Assembly: GCA_013397075.1 (NCBI GenBank)
Contig: VWZS01011036.1
Coordinates: 395,859-459,858, forward strand
Length of the DNA stretch: 64,000 nucleotides
Direction: 5' to 3'
Origin: Rhabdornis inornatus
Lineage: Eukaryota > Chordata > Aves > Passeriformes > Rhabdornithidae
Part shown: one piece after another, positions 38,719-50,997 of the stretch
Numbering within the stretch: the stretch's first letter is position 1
How the letters are laid out: each line of letters opens with the position of its first letter
Translations under genes and position numbers: made by a program
The notes under the pieces: model-generated
Told to the model about the DNA's origin: nothing
Database searches by the model: none
Seen by the model: the letters and a program-made list of their open reading frames with translations, nothing else

Positions 38719-41700
38719 TTTTTGCATTTAAACAAAAAGAATATTTGTGATCCTTATCAAATGTAGCCAAATGGGAAGGCTGCTTGCAAATTATTATTTT
38801 TTTCAAAGGAGCAAGCAAGCTTTGCTGGGTTTAGTTGAATACGCATCCCATCAAAATGCCTTGCATTGCTCTAATATCACATTAAGATTACATTACATCC
38901 TCTTATTAAAAATCGTTATTGAGATCATAAATACACAATGTACATATAGAAGAGCACTTCAAACAACAAAAGCTGCTTTATGCATAGAGTAACTACACGG
39001 TTTAATTAGGATTAAATTTGGTTGGGTTCAGTTTTTTCAGTCAGGTATTTCTTGGACTCTATCTCTTATCCTGTAGTCAGTGCTGGTGATTCCTGCAGCT
39101 TCAGAGAGACTTCATATCAGAGTGATCTTGGCAGTGGCCAAGGAGCTCCTGACTCCCAATAGGGAACTCAGAATACTAATGAATCCTGAATGGAGCAGAA
39201 ATGGCAATGTCAGAGGAAGAGGTGAGCAGGCTGCAAGAGCAGGGTCTCACTCTGAGCAGTGTTCAGGCTGCTCATGAGCAAGCACAGACCTGTGCACACA
39301 TGCTGGAGTGTCTGTGGCTGCACAGCTGAGCCTCCCTCCACACTGTAGTGGGTCTGACTGGATTGTGACCTGGGAAACTATGAAGCTTCTTCACTAAAAA
39401 ACCTCAGCACAGAAGACCAAAGCAGAAACACAGTTTTTGTTTCTATATTCATGCCCCATATGATTAGGAAGAAAGTTTCGTCTGCTCTTACCTTGAACAG
39501 CAGTCAGGGGTCACTCCCTGGAGTTACTCTGGCACACAGGTGTCACCAGAGATGCCACAGACTCTTCTAGATCATTATAGGGTCAGTATGTTCCACATAC
39601 TTCTAAGGGGTTGAATCCTACAGCAAAGATCTATTTTAGCTTCAGCAAAAGCAATCGGAAAAATCTGACTATTATTATGATTTTCGGTATTCTTGCAGTT
39701 TTATATTTTGAAGAGATGTTATAATGGTTACTCTCCACAAAGTTCAGGAACAAAACAAAACCAGGTCGTTCAAGGTGAGGCCTGCTGCATCAGACAAACC
39801 CAAATGCTCCACCACCCACTGAAGACATAGCCATGAGATTTTACAGCCAGTGAATGAATTCAGTTCTTTCATTTTAGCTTCTGTGTTAAGATTTCACCTA
39901 TTTCTCTTGTTTTTTAGATCAACAGAATTGTTAGTCATGCGTGTATTGGACTATATCCTTACCAACAGGACAAAGACCATTTACTTTTATTTACCTCTGT
40001 TTCAGACCGAAAACTCAAAACACATTTACCACTGTAGACTACTCATTTAATTTTCATTGTAACCACAATCCAAACAAATGTATATCTATTCTTTTTTTTT
40101 TGAGCTCAAATGTTGTGATTTAAGTTTTGTTGTGATTTAAGCTCAAAAATTAACTACTGAAATTTCTCATTAATTTATTAGGCATGCTGTCAACAACAAA
40201 TCCTATGCAGCAGCAACATCAAGAATAAAATTCCAAGGCCTGTAGATGATATCAAATTTAAGGGAGATAAAATAATGACTGACAACACAACTCCAATCAT
40301 TAAGTGATTCCTCCAACAGATGGCAAAAGCACTTCTGAGCACACGTTTACAAAATAATTTGTCTGGAAGCAGGCAAGTAAAACAGGAAAAGTGTACTAAA
40401 TGGCACAATTATTCAACACAGTGATTAGAAAAAGGATTTGGGGGCTTAGCAAGGAAATCACTGAAGCTATTGGCACAAAGGAAAGCAGTAAGACGAAAGC
40501 ATTCGTTAGTAGTATCAGACAGCAGGCAGGTTATCCCACCAGCACACAGAACACAAGGTGCTCTCCAGCTGGCACCTACCATTCCCTGTAAGAAACAAAA
40601 CAGATGTTTGTGTAACTGGAGTTACTTTTTCTACCTTCTTTCTTTCCTGAAATTAACAATCTTTTTGACTCCCACCCCAGATCTCACCAGCACATAATTT
40701 TTTTGGTGAGCATGTAGCAATGAACCCATTTTCCTTTGCTCAGTTTGCAGTCACACAAGTGTCAGGGCTACCACAAAGAAGATGGCTGTTGCAAGGTCAA
40801 AAAAAGAGTGATCAGGGCTGAGGAGGAGGGTTAACATCACTCAACAACTTTACATTGTGCTGTTTCAACGTTTATTTCATTTTCACAGCACTTCTTAACA
40901 GGGGACTTCTATTAAAAGCAGTATTTTCCATTATACAGCCTAGCACTTTTCTCTCCTGAATGTGATTTAAAGCTACAACACAAAATTAATGTCAATATAG
41001 GCACAGCATTACAAAAGGATTATTTGAATTACTAATCTGAAAGACTTCTCAGCTCCACCATCAACCAGTCAGCCCAAGTGCCATGGCAGCTGGGTAATGC
41101 AGCCAAGGAAAATAAGGCAGGCAGCCAGCACTCATCTTCTCTGGCAGAGAAGAAAACCTCATGTAAATCTGTCTGACAGATAATGGCTGGGAAAGCCAAA
41201 GAAAAGCTTTTATAATAATACACAATATTTCCATATTTTCTTGGAATGTTGATCTTATGGCTTTCACCATGATAGCAATTACCTGCTGACACAGAGCACA
41301 ATTTTTAAAATTTTTCATACAGACAAGAGGTATTTTAAATTTTATATCCTGAAGACCATGAAGTTACTCATTATATAAAATTAATTGTGTAAAGAAATTT
41401 CATTTTTTAAGTACATTCCATACTTCAGCAAAAATAATTTGGATTCTTTAGCAAAGTAACATTTCAAAACCTACATTTCTTGATACTTCTAAAAAGCACT
41501 TAGATTATGGGCTTCTTGCAGAATATTTATAGTATTTATGCATAAATTGGGTCCTGGAAGAATGTACTTGCTTGATGTATATCTGTGTTACAATTCCCAT
41601 TCAAACATTTGGAAACCTAAATAAGGAAGATAAGCAAATAGCACCTCTTGGGTTTCCAGGTTTGATTACAACTGTGGCATCCTTCAGGGAGCTCTTAAAA

Positions 41701-44615
41701 AGTAACGGAAACCTCACAGCAGTCTACAGCAAAATTTGGCACATACAGCTTAGGGAATAGAAGTCTTCAGGAAAAATATTTGAGTTTTTTGCCCACACTG
41801 TTATGAGATACCTTCAAGTAAAAGATAAATGCTACTAACAAGCCGTGTTTGTTCGAAGCGGTTTTCTTCAAAGCTGGTGTAATCTGTTAGCAACTCTTCT
41901 GAACAAGATGGTGCATAATTGCAGTTTCAGCCATGTAGTGAAGTACAGCAGTACAAACACCGTTGTACATGCAGAGGCATAGGCTGGGATCCTCTTCTTC
42001 TTCTTCTCCCCAATACCTCACCAAGTATTTCACCCTCAGCTGGAAATACAGTGTTTACCCCAGGATAGAGGGTCTACCACACTCATCACTGTAAAACACC
42101 ACACTGTAGTAACAAAGGGCACTGCAGGAAAGTCATCCTGGTGTGCCCCCCTGAACAGAATGACCTCTGCCATGCACAGAGCATAAATCCACTTCCACAC
42201 AAGGAACAGCAACAGACAACAAGCTCAGCAGCAAGGTCTCAGAATTAATTCCACAGCCCTGCAAGCCAAACTGGTTTAACAGAACCCAAACCATTATATA
42301 CAAAATGGCAAAAGGTTTTCCACTGCTATGAATTAATGAAAAACAGAAAGCCCATCAAAAGTAAGCTTGCAGTCAGGATCCATATCAGATATTCCATGAG
42401 CCATAAATCAGCCGTCATGTGCTTTTGACTTCACTTTTAAATGGTGCCTTCAATACATATTTGAACATCTGATTTTTCAATTAAGGAGGTATCTAGAGAC
42501 ATCTCCTACTAATTTTGGAATACAAATTAGATATCTAAGTACAAGAAAATAAAAGCAAAGTTATCTTTTTCTTAGCTTTTTCAAAATAGTTTGAGGAAGT
42601 AAAAAATCAGTTGTTAAAGACAGAGATCAGATTTCTCTGCTTACAAAGTCAATCAAGCCTGATTCATACACAGAAAAATCTTACTTAATTTCCTTTATTT
42701 TCTGTAGTTCAGTGTGAAAAACTCACACTGTGGATAAGAAATGCATGATAAGACTTTACATGAATATCACAGTGAAATGCACATGATGTGACTGGTGTTC
42801 ATTTAAGACACCAACAGGACTGAGTAACTGTAACCACCTGAATGTACTGATCTATGTACAGACATCATCAGTAGGTCAGATCAAAGACAGAATCCTGTGG
42901 CTACCTCAAGTACCCAATATATATATACACACAGTTCCTAGATAACTATAAATAACTGTAAGTTTGTAAGCAATATTTTCACTAATTACCATAGCCTTAC
43001 CAAAACAGCAGGAGGGAAAAAGGCAAAAAATAATCATCCAGTTGAAGGTATAAAACTAGAACAAACATTGCCCACCTTTCTTTCAGTCACTGCTTAGCAT
43101 CAAAATAATCCTAGAATGTTTTCATTCAAGAATTGCAATAAGAAATGGGAAAAAAAAAACAAACCAGAAATCATTACAAAACTCATTTTAAAGGCAGCAG
43201 TAGAATAATGCTCTAAGTTCTACTCTCTCACGCTTTTTTTTTTAAAGGAAAAAAGAAAAATTACTGCAAAACTGGAGGAAAAGAAGCTGATGCCCTTTTC
43301 CCTGGTCCTAGAATTATAAGCCAGACATGGTTAAGGGATAAAAACGGTTTTTACCTCGGTATTTAATAAGGATCCTTATACCCGGTATACTGCGTATACA
43401 ATTGTATTTACCTTGCAAAATAGCATATCTGATAAAGATTCCCCAGTGGGAAGCTTAAATGCATGTCATGACATCTCCCATTCTAAAGTGTTACCTGCAG
43501 ATGGGGCTTCATCGTGGTTTACAAAATATGTTCTAGAGAGAACCTTGGTTTCTCAAGATAGCATAAGGCTTTCCGGCCTCCAACTGTGAGGCCTTTAGAA
43601 TGTTTGGTCTTCTTGTCTAGCAGAATACCAGGACTATGCTAAAATACAAGGCTTAAAGAATTATATGTATACTAAGAATACTGAGAATACATAAAAGGAT
43701 ATATAAAAAGAAAAGGCAAAAAATCATCACGGCATCATCACCACTGATAAAAATATCATAATTTAAAGTAACTATATTAAAATCAGCAAAGTACTGAGGC
43801 TTTCCAATCACAGAAGTGGAGCAGAAAGAAGGATTTGAAGGTAATAAAAAAATGAAATTGCAGCATCCTCATTCACCTTGCACAAAGCTTGACTCATTCT
43901 GAAGCACCACTTACTGGGTCTTGTGACAGTCCCAGTGAAGCCCTACAGCAAAAGCATTGTAAATACTATATTAGACTTGAGAAAATTAAAATTCTGCAAA
44001 ATGGAAGGACTGTTACATTCATATTCCTCTATGCTACAGCTTATTGCATCCTTCTCAATGTGACTAAAGTGCAAAATTTCATTTTTGTTTTAAGTGGTTC
44101 AAGTTCTATGAGAAGCCACTTCGTCCCTTACCAGAGCTTCAGGTACTATACAAGCAACTAAAGCTTAACCATAGACTCCTATTATCACTTCTAAACTGCA
44201 CAAAATAACAAGAAACTGCTTAGTAGTGTATCAAGCCAGAATATGAAGTGGTCCAGAGTACTGTTAGTTTAGCAACTACTGTTTGGTCCATAGGAAGGAA
44301 ACAAAATATTTCTCCTTTCAATTAAACAAATAGTCAACAATATGGCAAAGTGGGTAGGTGCTTGCTTGATTTCAGCTTGGTTTGAATGTAATTGATCTTT
44401 AAAGCACCTATACTCGTGGACTCTCCAGAGTCCTTTGTAGTTTTTCACACAAGCTTTCATCTTTGACAGCCCATCCTTTCATAAATGGCAAGTCTGCATA
44501 ATGAAACTGTGCTTTTTTCAATTAAAAATTTCAATGAGCCTTTAAAAGAAAGAAAAATTACTTTAATTACAGAACTGAAGTTTCAAGATACTATCTCTAT
44601 TACACAAAACTATAG
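38719..44615. other. unique non-coding sequence with a palindrome-rich patch
   Basis: No gene recognised. A (ctt)5-type microsatellite lies at 41993-42008 and a short hairpin (cagtgtga / tcacactg) at 42711-42731. The region 43328-43624 has several perfect palindromes and more CpG than its surroundings and may be an unrecognised LTR. Open frames of 60-90 codons show no domain. Confidence 0.5.
43328..43624 (-). mobile_element. possible degraded LTR, palindrome-rich
   Basis: On the reverse strand the order is a GC-richer block (ggcctcacagttggaggccgg), a TATA-like catttaagc (about 43454) and an ATTAAA signal (43361-43366), which is LTR-like. The segment contains perfect palindromes ataaggatccttat (43366-43379), atacaattgtat (43396-43407) and atgtcatgacat (43463-43474), and CpG sites that are rare nearby. 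I found no TG...CA ends with a matching flanking duplication, so both ends and the class are uncertain. It could also be a DNA transposon remnant. Confidence 0.3.
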
Positions 44616-45279
44616 TAACTTGTCTTGGGTTGTAATGCAGGATGTGACCAAAGTATGTGTTCTATCACCATCTGTTGAAACCAGGTGAGGCAGTGATCTT
44701 TATCTCTGGAGGGGGATATTTTCTGTTAATGGGCCATCCAGTCCCGCTGCATGACTGATAAAATTACATCATCCCATTGTGAGATGCTCCACCCAGGAGG
44801 AGGAGTCAAGCATTTCCTACCTAGATAAAAGCTGAGATTTGGAACATCAGAGCAGCCTTTTTCCACTGGATTACGGAAGAAAACCAGACCCTTCTACATG
44901 ATCACGAGACCTTTGGAGGAAAATGGGCACCCTTCTACAGGACCACTGCTTCAACAGAACCACATCTGTCACTCCAGCAGGACTGCAGCCACCACTTAAT
45001 CAGACTGCTACCAACACCCTGACTGATGGGGTGTCAGGTTGTATTCTGACTCTGTCAGTGTTTTGGGGTTTTTTTTTTGTTTTGTTGTTTTCTTTATTAC
45101 TGTATTTTTATTTTAATTTTCCTAGTAAAGAACTGTTATTCCAATTCCCATATCTTTGCCTGAGAGCTCCTTAATTTCAAAATTATAATAATTTGGAGGG
45201 AGGGGGTTTACATTGTCCATTTCAAGATAGGCTCCTGCCTTTCTTAACAAACGCCTGTCTTTCAAACCAAGACATAACT
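44616..45279 (+). mobile_element. solo LTR (family A, short form) with 5-bp duplication
   Basis: A 654-bp LTR (44621-45274) beginning tgtcttgggttgtaatgc and ending caaaccaagaca, flanked by the exact duplication taact (44616-44620, 45275-45279). A TATA-like gataaaag (44824-44831) and a poly(A) signal AGTAAA (45125-45130) point forward. The first and last 8 bases are inverted repeats (tgtcttgg / ccaagaca). It aligns end to end with the LTR at 17053-17777 but lacks about 94 bases of that copy's U3 and has a longer T-rich run at about 45066-45090. The 83-codon frame inside it is not a gene. Confidence 0.93.
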
Positions 45280-46352
45280 AATGCTTATTGCTAAGTATTA
45301 TTATTTATAACATAAGTCAACTAACACATTTTTAAACAACATTTAACAGTTTAAGCATTCAATAACTTTGTGGTTAAGAGTGAAGAAAGATCAAAGTGAA
45401 TGCTGAAATCGAATGTATTTTTATTAAATTGCAGCCCATAACCTTAGTACACATTCTGTCATTCTTTCTGTTAAGAACTATTTAAAATATTAGCTGCAGT
45501 TGCCTTCTTTCAAGCATGAGCTTGAGTACAATGGAAGCTCTCTTTGAACATCCCTCAAAATCAAAAGCAGGAAGAAAATTCATTTATAAATAAAATGCAG
45601 AGGGGTTCAGCATTCAGTGCTGCAATTTCTAATTAATATAATTCTCATAAACTCTGCTGTAAAATTCAGTGATCAGAAGGATGTTTTTATCTGTTCCATC
45701 TCCAAGGTACATGTGCCTGTTGCTCACTCTGCTGAAGCAGCAGCTTAATTAGAAGCTTCTGGATTTGGATGTACTGAGGCCTTTTTCAAAGTTGGGCAGT
45801 TATTCCTCAATAATTAAGAGGCAGGAATTGATCTCTCTCTATTCCACTTCTTATCTGAAGAAACTTGCTGATGTGGTAACTCTTCATTTTATTTCCTATC
45901 ACTGATTAACTTTTGAAGTCCAAAATTTTAAAACTACCCAAAGGAATCCTATAATTTCCAGCTCTCCCTTTAAATGCACTGGGAGATGACAGAAGAAGTA
46001 GTCTACAGGGACTCATCCCTATCAGAACAACTTACTAAGTCAGAGTGCTTTGAAGCAGGATGGCAAGCTATTTTCAAAACTTCAGCTCCTCCATTTTACA
46101 GCAAATTGTCCTGTACCACATGACAGCTGGCAGTCCTTTGTAGGAAATGTTACAAGAGAAAATGTTTGACCTTCACTTATAACACTTCATTATATTATTG
46201 TATTTAGCATTTGTAACTTACTTTACAGAAAAATAAGAGCCAGATCTGGGACACAAAACTACATAGTGCTGATATCCCACAAGGATAATATTCCCTAATC
46301 TCCTGGATGCTTGTTTCCAACTGATTTTTGCGTATTGTGAATACTTGTGACC

Positions 46353-46387
<35 letters not shown>

Positions 46388-47516
46388 GTTCAAGACACTG
46401 ATACTTATCAAGTCTCAGCTTAACCGATCCATTTGAATATTAATGAGGAAGAAGATGCCTTAGAGGGGAAATACATCAATAATCTATGTGCATGTGGCCA
46501 CAAAGCCTCCTAGAAAAAATACAGTTGGAGAACACAACCAGAGCTGTTTGCTTCTCAGTGAGTTCCATTTAGAATTAAAAAGCTCAGTGTTAAACTCCTT
46601 AATGTCAGAACACTTTAAGGCTCCTCCATTTAATCAGCTTCTTGAAGCAGAAATAGAGCCTTAGAAAAAGTTACCACTTGTCATTGTTTTCCCCTTCCTG
46701 TGTGCTCCCTCTTCATGAGAAACCTTTGATTAATGTTTCAGTGCTACTTCCACTTTGCCACCAAAAGCAATCTGTACACCTTTTCTCTGGCAACACAGCT
46801 CGCAACCAAAGGTCAAACCAGACTGAAAACTGCAACAGAGATTTGGCATCAGTTCTAATTCAGTTATACAGAATAGTGAAAATACATGGAAATAATCAAT
46901 GCATACCTGCACTACTCCACTAATATATGGTTGATATGGTTAAGTGTATCAATCAATATCTACAAGAAAGTCAAACTGCCATTAAAAAAACAAAATCAGT
47001 TTTTCTTCAAAATTATAACATGAAAACCAACTACAAACCTAGGAAAAGAACTGGTTTTCACCAATTTGCTCTGTGCGGAAAAACTCCTGGATTTCTCTGA
47101 TCTGTACTGTCCAAGCACCACAGAAGATTCATTCATAATAAACATCTTGAGAAAAGTGAGTGTATTTTGCCTGGATAGTTTAAATAGCCAAAGTCAAAAG
47201 TCAGTATTTCAAAGTTGCTAAATCTGACTTTGAGTTCACTTTTGACGTTTGGAATATATTTTAGCCGTGAATAAACTGTGAACTTCTGAGGGGTAAAGCC
47301 ATAAAATATTCCTTCCTTCCCAAAACATAAACTTTTAAATGTTTAATAAGAAAAATCCACTTGATCTGAACAAAAAAAACTAAACCAAAAAAAAAAAAAA
47401 AGCATGCCATTTACTGTGGATACACGGTCTGGGAAAACAGAAGTTTTCCCAGGAACTTGGAGGAAAACAGAAAGGAAAGAATCTTAAACAATATGCAGCT
47501 GGTACTGTTTACAGAA
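45280..47516. other. unique non-coding sequence with poly(G) run
   Basis: No gene recognised. It holds the G32 run at 46355-46386 and an A-run at 47386-47401. The part near 45640-45850 has the even composition and homeodomain-like words of a conserved element, but this is an impression only. Confidence 0.5.
46355..46386. repeat. uninterrupted run of 32 G
   Basis: A homopolymer of 32 guanines, flanked by gtgacctt and agttcaag, in otherwise AT-rich DNA. Long G runs are rare, can fold into quadruplexes and are also a frequent site of sequencing error. Confidence 0.85.
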
Positions 47517-47725
47517 TGTGTACCATGAGAACTGTGTTGTTTATAGTGAAAACATCTGTGCAAGAGGTGTTGCCCACTCTGACCAATGACCTGTATTCTA
47601 TTCTTGGTTTAGCAATCTAGTGTATATAAGGGAATGTAGTCTTACAGTAAAGTGTCCTTCTCCTATCTTGAGACCGTGTTGCTGGGTTTACTTTTGCTGT
47701 TCCATAGCTAATCTGATAGCTAACA
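47517..47725 (+). mobile_element. short (about 210 bp) LTR candidate
   Basis: Contains in order a CCAAT word (accaatgac, 47581), a strong TATA box (tatataag, 47623-47630) and AGTAAAG (47646-47652), 16 bases after the TATA box. It then has a T/G-rich tail with gtgttgctggg. Proposed ends are tgtgtacc and gctaaca, but the flanking bases (cagaa versus gcgaa) match poorly, so the boundaries are tentative. The architecture is very like the 198-bp candidate at 26450. It could instead be a fragment of a longer LTR. Confidence 0.5.
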
Positions 47726-48489
47726 GCGAAAGTTTACCACTCTTCCCTGTGGACTCTCCTTGACCTTAGATTTGCCATTATCATCTTCAGAGAATAAATA
47801 TAATTGGATGTTCTCCTGCCTCACAGACCTAGAATACACCAGGCAAAAGTGTGCAGAAAAGCTGCAGGGCTTTGTCAAAGAGATGACACCAGCTCATCTC
47901 AAGGGCATTCCACTTAGCTGTAAAAACAAGTTTAAAAAATACTTTCACAGAAGAACTCAGAAACTTAGTTATAAAACATTCACTAGTGTGTTTGTTGATA
48001 GGATTATTATAAGAAGTTAAATACTGTCAACATGCAGAAATGAATGGAGTATTTTCATATCATTAAGTGGAAGAAGACAACGCATCACATCACACAGCAA
48101 ACACTGCATTCAGAAAAAATGTTCAACAAAATATTTAATTAGGGAATAAATTACAAATGCTTGAATTACTTGTTTGTGACCTTTCAAGCATTACTTGTTC
48201 ATTACCATACTACCCTCCAAACTGAGACTAAGCAAATACCAACTGCTCCAAAACTTTTTAAACATTACATGTTTTATTAAACATTCCAGTGTTAGGGAAT
48301 TGCCAAAGCAAAACGGTTTTATTTGGAGAGCAGATTATAGCAATAAAAATTGATACAAAATTCAAGTTTGGGGAAGAGTTAGATATATGAGTAGTTTAGC
48401 GAACTTGCTAAAGAAATTACTATACATTCAGTATAGGAATTCTGTGCCCTACACAGGGCCTGAATGCCAAATTATTTACTTTCATGTTT
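47726..48489. other. unique non-coding sequence
   Basis: Nothing recognised; an 86-codon open frame at 47760-48020 has no known domain. Confidence 0.55.
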
Positions 48490-49783
48490 CCATCTGTCAT
48501 GGTTTGACACTGCCACAGCTGGGCAGAGGAAATAAAAAAAATTAATGAAGAGTTCATGAGTTGAGATAAGGACCGGGAAAAAACACTCCAAGGGCAAAAA
48601 AGGCTCGGCTTAGAAGTACAAAGTGAATTTATTGCTAAATAAATTTAGTAATAGAGTCAGAGGAAGATCATGAGAAGTAAAATAGGCCCTTAAAAACACC
48701 TTTCTTCCTCCAATCCCTCCCTCCTTCCCACCAACAACACAGGGGACAGGGCATGGGGGTTTTGGTCAGTTTGTCACCCAAGGTTTTCTTCCACTGCTCA
48801 AGGAGAGGAGTCCTTCCCCTGCCATGCGGTCCCTCCCGCAAGAGACAGTTCTCCATGGACGTCTCCAGCATGGCTCCAATCTCACGAGCAGCAGTCCTGC
48901 CAGAACTGCTGCAATGTGAGTCCCTCCTAAAATTGCTGCAACATGAGTCTCTCACAAAACTGCTGTGGCATTGGTCACTCTTCCATGGGGTGCACTATTC
49001 CAAGGACAGGCTGCTCCAGCCTGGAACCAGGGGCCCCTCTCTCCACTAGGTCTCCCACTGGGTCACAGCCTCCTCCAGGCATCCACCTGCTCTGGCATGG
49101 GCACCTTCCCCAGGGACTATGGGTTGATCTCTGCATCCGCCGTGGACCCCCATGGTCTGAGAGTGGATCTCTGCATCCCCCTGGATCCCCAAGGGCTGCG
49201 GGTGAATTTTTGCATCCCCCATAGATCCCCAAGGGCTGCGGGTGAATTTTTGCATCCCCCATAGATCCCCACGGGGTGAGAGTGGATCTCCGCATCCCCC
49301 ATGGATCCCCACAGGCTGAGAGTGGATCTCCGCATCCCCCATGGATCCCCACAGGCTGAGAGTGGATCTCCGCATCCCCCATGGATCCCCATGGGCTGCA
49401 GGGGCACAACCGCTTCACCATGGTTTTCACCACAGCCTGCAGAGGAATCTCAGCTCTGGCCCCTGCAGCACCTGCTCCCCCTCTTTCTCCACTGACCTTG
49501 GTGTCTCCATGTTGTTTCCCTCACATGTTCTCACCTCCCCCTCTTCTCTAGCTGGAATTAACACTGCCCCCACTTTGTTTTGATTTTCTTCTCAAATATG
49601 CTATCACAGAGGCATTACCAACCTCTCTCATTAGCCCAGCTTTGGCCAGCAGCATGTCCATCTTCAGAGCCATCAGGGATTGGCTCTGCTGGACATGGTG
49701 GAAGCTTCAAGCAGCTTCTCATAGAAGCCACCTCTGTGGCCTCCACTACCAAAAACCAGGTCATGCAAAACTAACACACCTTC
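48490..49783 (-). mobile_element. long solo LTR, reverse strand, with internal minisatellite
   Basis: A 1.28-kb LTR (48495-49778). Its plus-strand start tgtcatggtttgacac and end gctaccaaaaacc...aactaacaca match the two ends of an avian ERVL-like LTR read backwards. Flanks are ccatc and ccttc, a 5-bp duplication with one mismatch. On the reverse strand the poly(A) signal AATAAA lies at 48628-48633. The middle holds seven tandem copies of a 40-bp unit (49134-49412). All 64-152 codon frames at 48668-49583, on both strands, come from this repeat and the GC-rich LTR body; they are not genes. Confidence 0.82.
49134..49412. repeat. 40-bp minisatellite, seven units
   Basis: Seven head-to-tail units start with catcc at 49134, 49174, 49213, 49253, 49293, 49333 and 49373; unit two is 39 bp, the rest 40 bp. 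Units share gatcccca and the ending ggat.tc.g or gaattttg. Units 5 and 6 are identical to each other and units 2 and 3 nearly so, showing recent local duplication. Units lie directly end to end. Confidence 0.92.
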
Positions 49784-50139
49784 TGACACTGTTCTGATGT
49801 TTCTTTGTCTTTTCACACTTTTTCAGGCTCGAAAAAAAAAAATCACCATACTTGACTGGATTCAAGAGGAAGTTGCTGAAAATACGGACAGAACTTTAGG
49901 AACATCCAGTATACAATTTTACTCAAAACAGCCTTCCTTATTTAGATTCTCAAATGAATCATTAGTGCCTCTGTTTAATTTAACCAATTCTGAAACCAAC
50001 AAAAGGCTCAATTCAGCTCTTAAAAAGCTACTGACCACAATATTGGCACTAATTTAAACTAAAACAAACAGAACACAGATTGGGATCCGATTGTAGCAGA
50101 GGACAGTCTTTAAAATAATATAGCTCTTGCCCACAACTA
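49779..50139. other. unique sequence between two ERV insertions
   Basis: About 360 bp between two retroviral insertions. A pyrimidine-rich stretch ending in tttcag (49821-49826) looks like a splice acceptor and is followed by an open frame to 50057 (76 codons after the acceptor) with no recognised domain. This is weak evidence for an exon. Confidence 0.4.
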
Positions 50140-50145
50140 GGCATC

Positions 50146-50702
50146 TGTGGGAGTCAGCCTGACCGGTGTTCCAGGCCAGGCAACCATCACTGAAGAAGAG
50201 TTGTATCCCAACCCTAGACCGTAGGAAGCATTTAAGTTGTGGTTACCCCAGAAAAAAGTTCCAAAGAGTTACGGGATTGCCCATGCCTCATTTACTAGTC
50301 AATTATCACCACTCCCAAATTCAGAATGTTCTTCCTTCCTTGTATCCCCATTGGCCCTCGGTGCAATGTTCCACCCAACCTCCCCACTGGACCCTATGTT
50401 CCCTTACCCCACCTCTGCACCACCTTCCCCTATACCCACTGGACCCTACCTCAACTCCCGTATTTATACCCTGGACCTGCCTTCATCCTTGTCTTCAACT
50501 ACTGGCTCCTAAAGTGACCTTGTCCCCTTGGTTATTGTACTCGGATTTTTGGGCCTTGTCCCACATTTACTTTCATTATTATTAAAGTGTTTTATGTTGC
50601 TAAGCTGTGGTCGTCATACTGTTTTTCTTTTATTTTGCCACTTTCACCCTGAATATCTGTGAACCCTAGAAAGGATTGTCAGGAGCACCCTCAACCCTGA
50701 TA
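50146..50702 (+). repeat. 5' LTR of the provirus
   Basis: Begins tgtgggagtcagcctgac. Promoter parts are a CCAAT-type word (ccattggccc, near 50347), a TATA box tatttata (50461-50468) and the poly(A) signal ATTAAA (50581-50586). The right end is placed at ...ccctgata because the primer-binding site starts two bases later and the 3' LTR ends at the same word; this gives an unusual TG...TA pair, so the end may be off by a few bases. It lacks a 14-base insertion (atcccctctcctat-like) and two shorter ones seen in the 3' LTR. Confidence 0.87.
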
Positions 50703-50704
50703 AG

Positions 50705-50722
50705 TGGCACCCGAATCCAGGG
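50705..50722 (+). promoter_or_regulatory. primer-binding site, tRNA-Lys-like
   Basis: The word tggcacccgaatccaggg follows the 5' LTR by two bases, where the tRNA primer for minus-strand DNA synthesis pairs. It resembles the lysine-tRNA site of ERVK-type and lentiviral elements but has A for G at position 5 and two extra bases in the middle. The position is decisive; the tRNA identity is inferred. Confidence 0.7.
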
Positions 50723-50997
50723 ACCTGATATTCAGGGCTCCTGGTCTCGGCAGTAGGACAGCGTCCCCTGGATTGTGGCTGTGCCAGGGCCTGGTGGAAC
50801 CATCGGCAGGGAGGGCCCTCGACCGGACACCCGGGAGTTCAGTGAGGACGTCGACGGGGACACTTGTGGAGTGCAGGTGGGTTTGGGGACGTCAGACATA
50901 ATATAGCCCTCTTCGCTGCTGTGCTTCAAAATATGGGTCCTAGTCTAGGCTAGGGGTGTCCTGGCAGCTAATCCCCCTAAGGTGGTGAGAAAAGAAG

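Noticed and set aside
49134..49412. CRISPR-like regular repeats
   Set aside because: Units are directly adjacent with no unique spacers, and the context is an avian LTR.
48668..49583. Several open frames of 64-152 codons on both strands with repeated WGSMGDA-like words
   Set aside because: They are translations of the 40-bp minisatellite and LTR; 40 is not a multiple of three, so the same repeat opens several frames.
50166..50585. 139- and 91-codon frames in the 5' LTR and similar ones in the 3' LTR
   Set aside because: They fall entirely within LTR DNA, are proline-rich from C-rich sequence, and are not conserved between the two LTRs.
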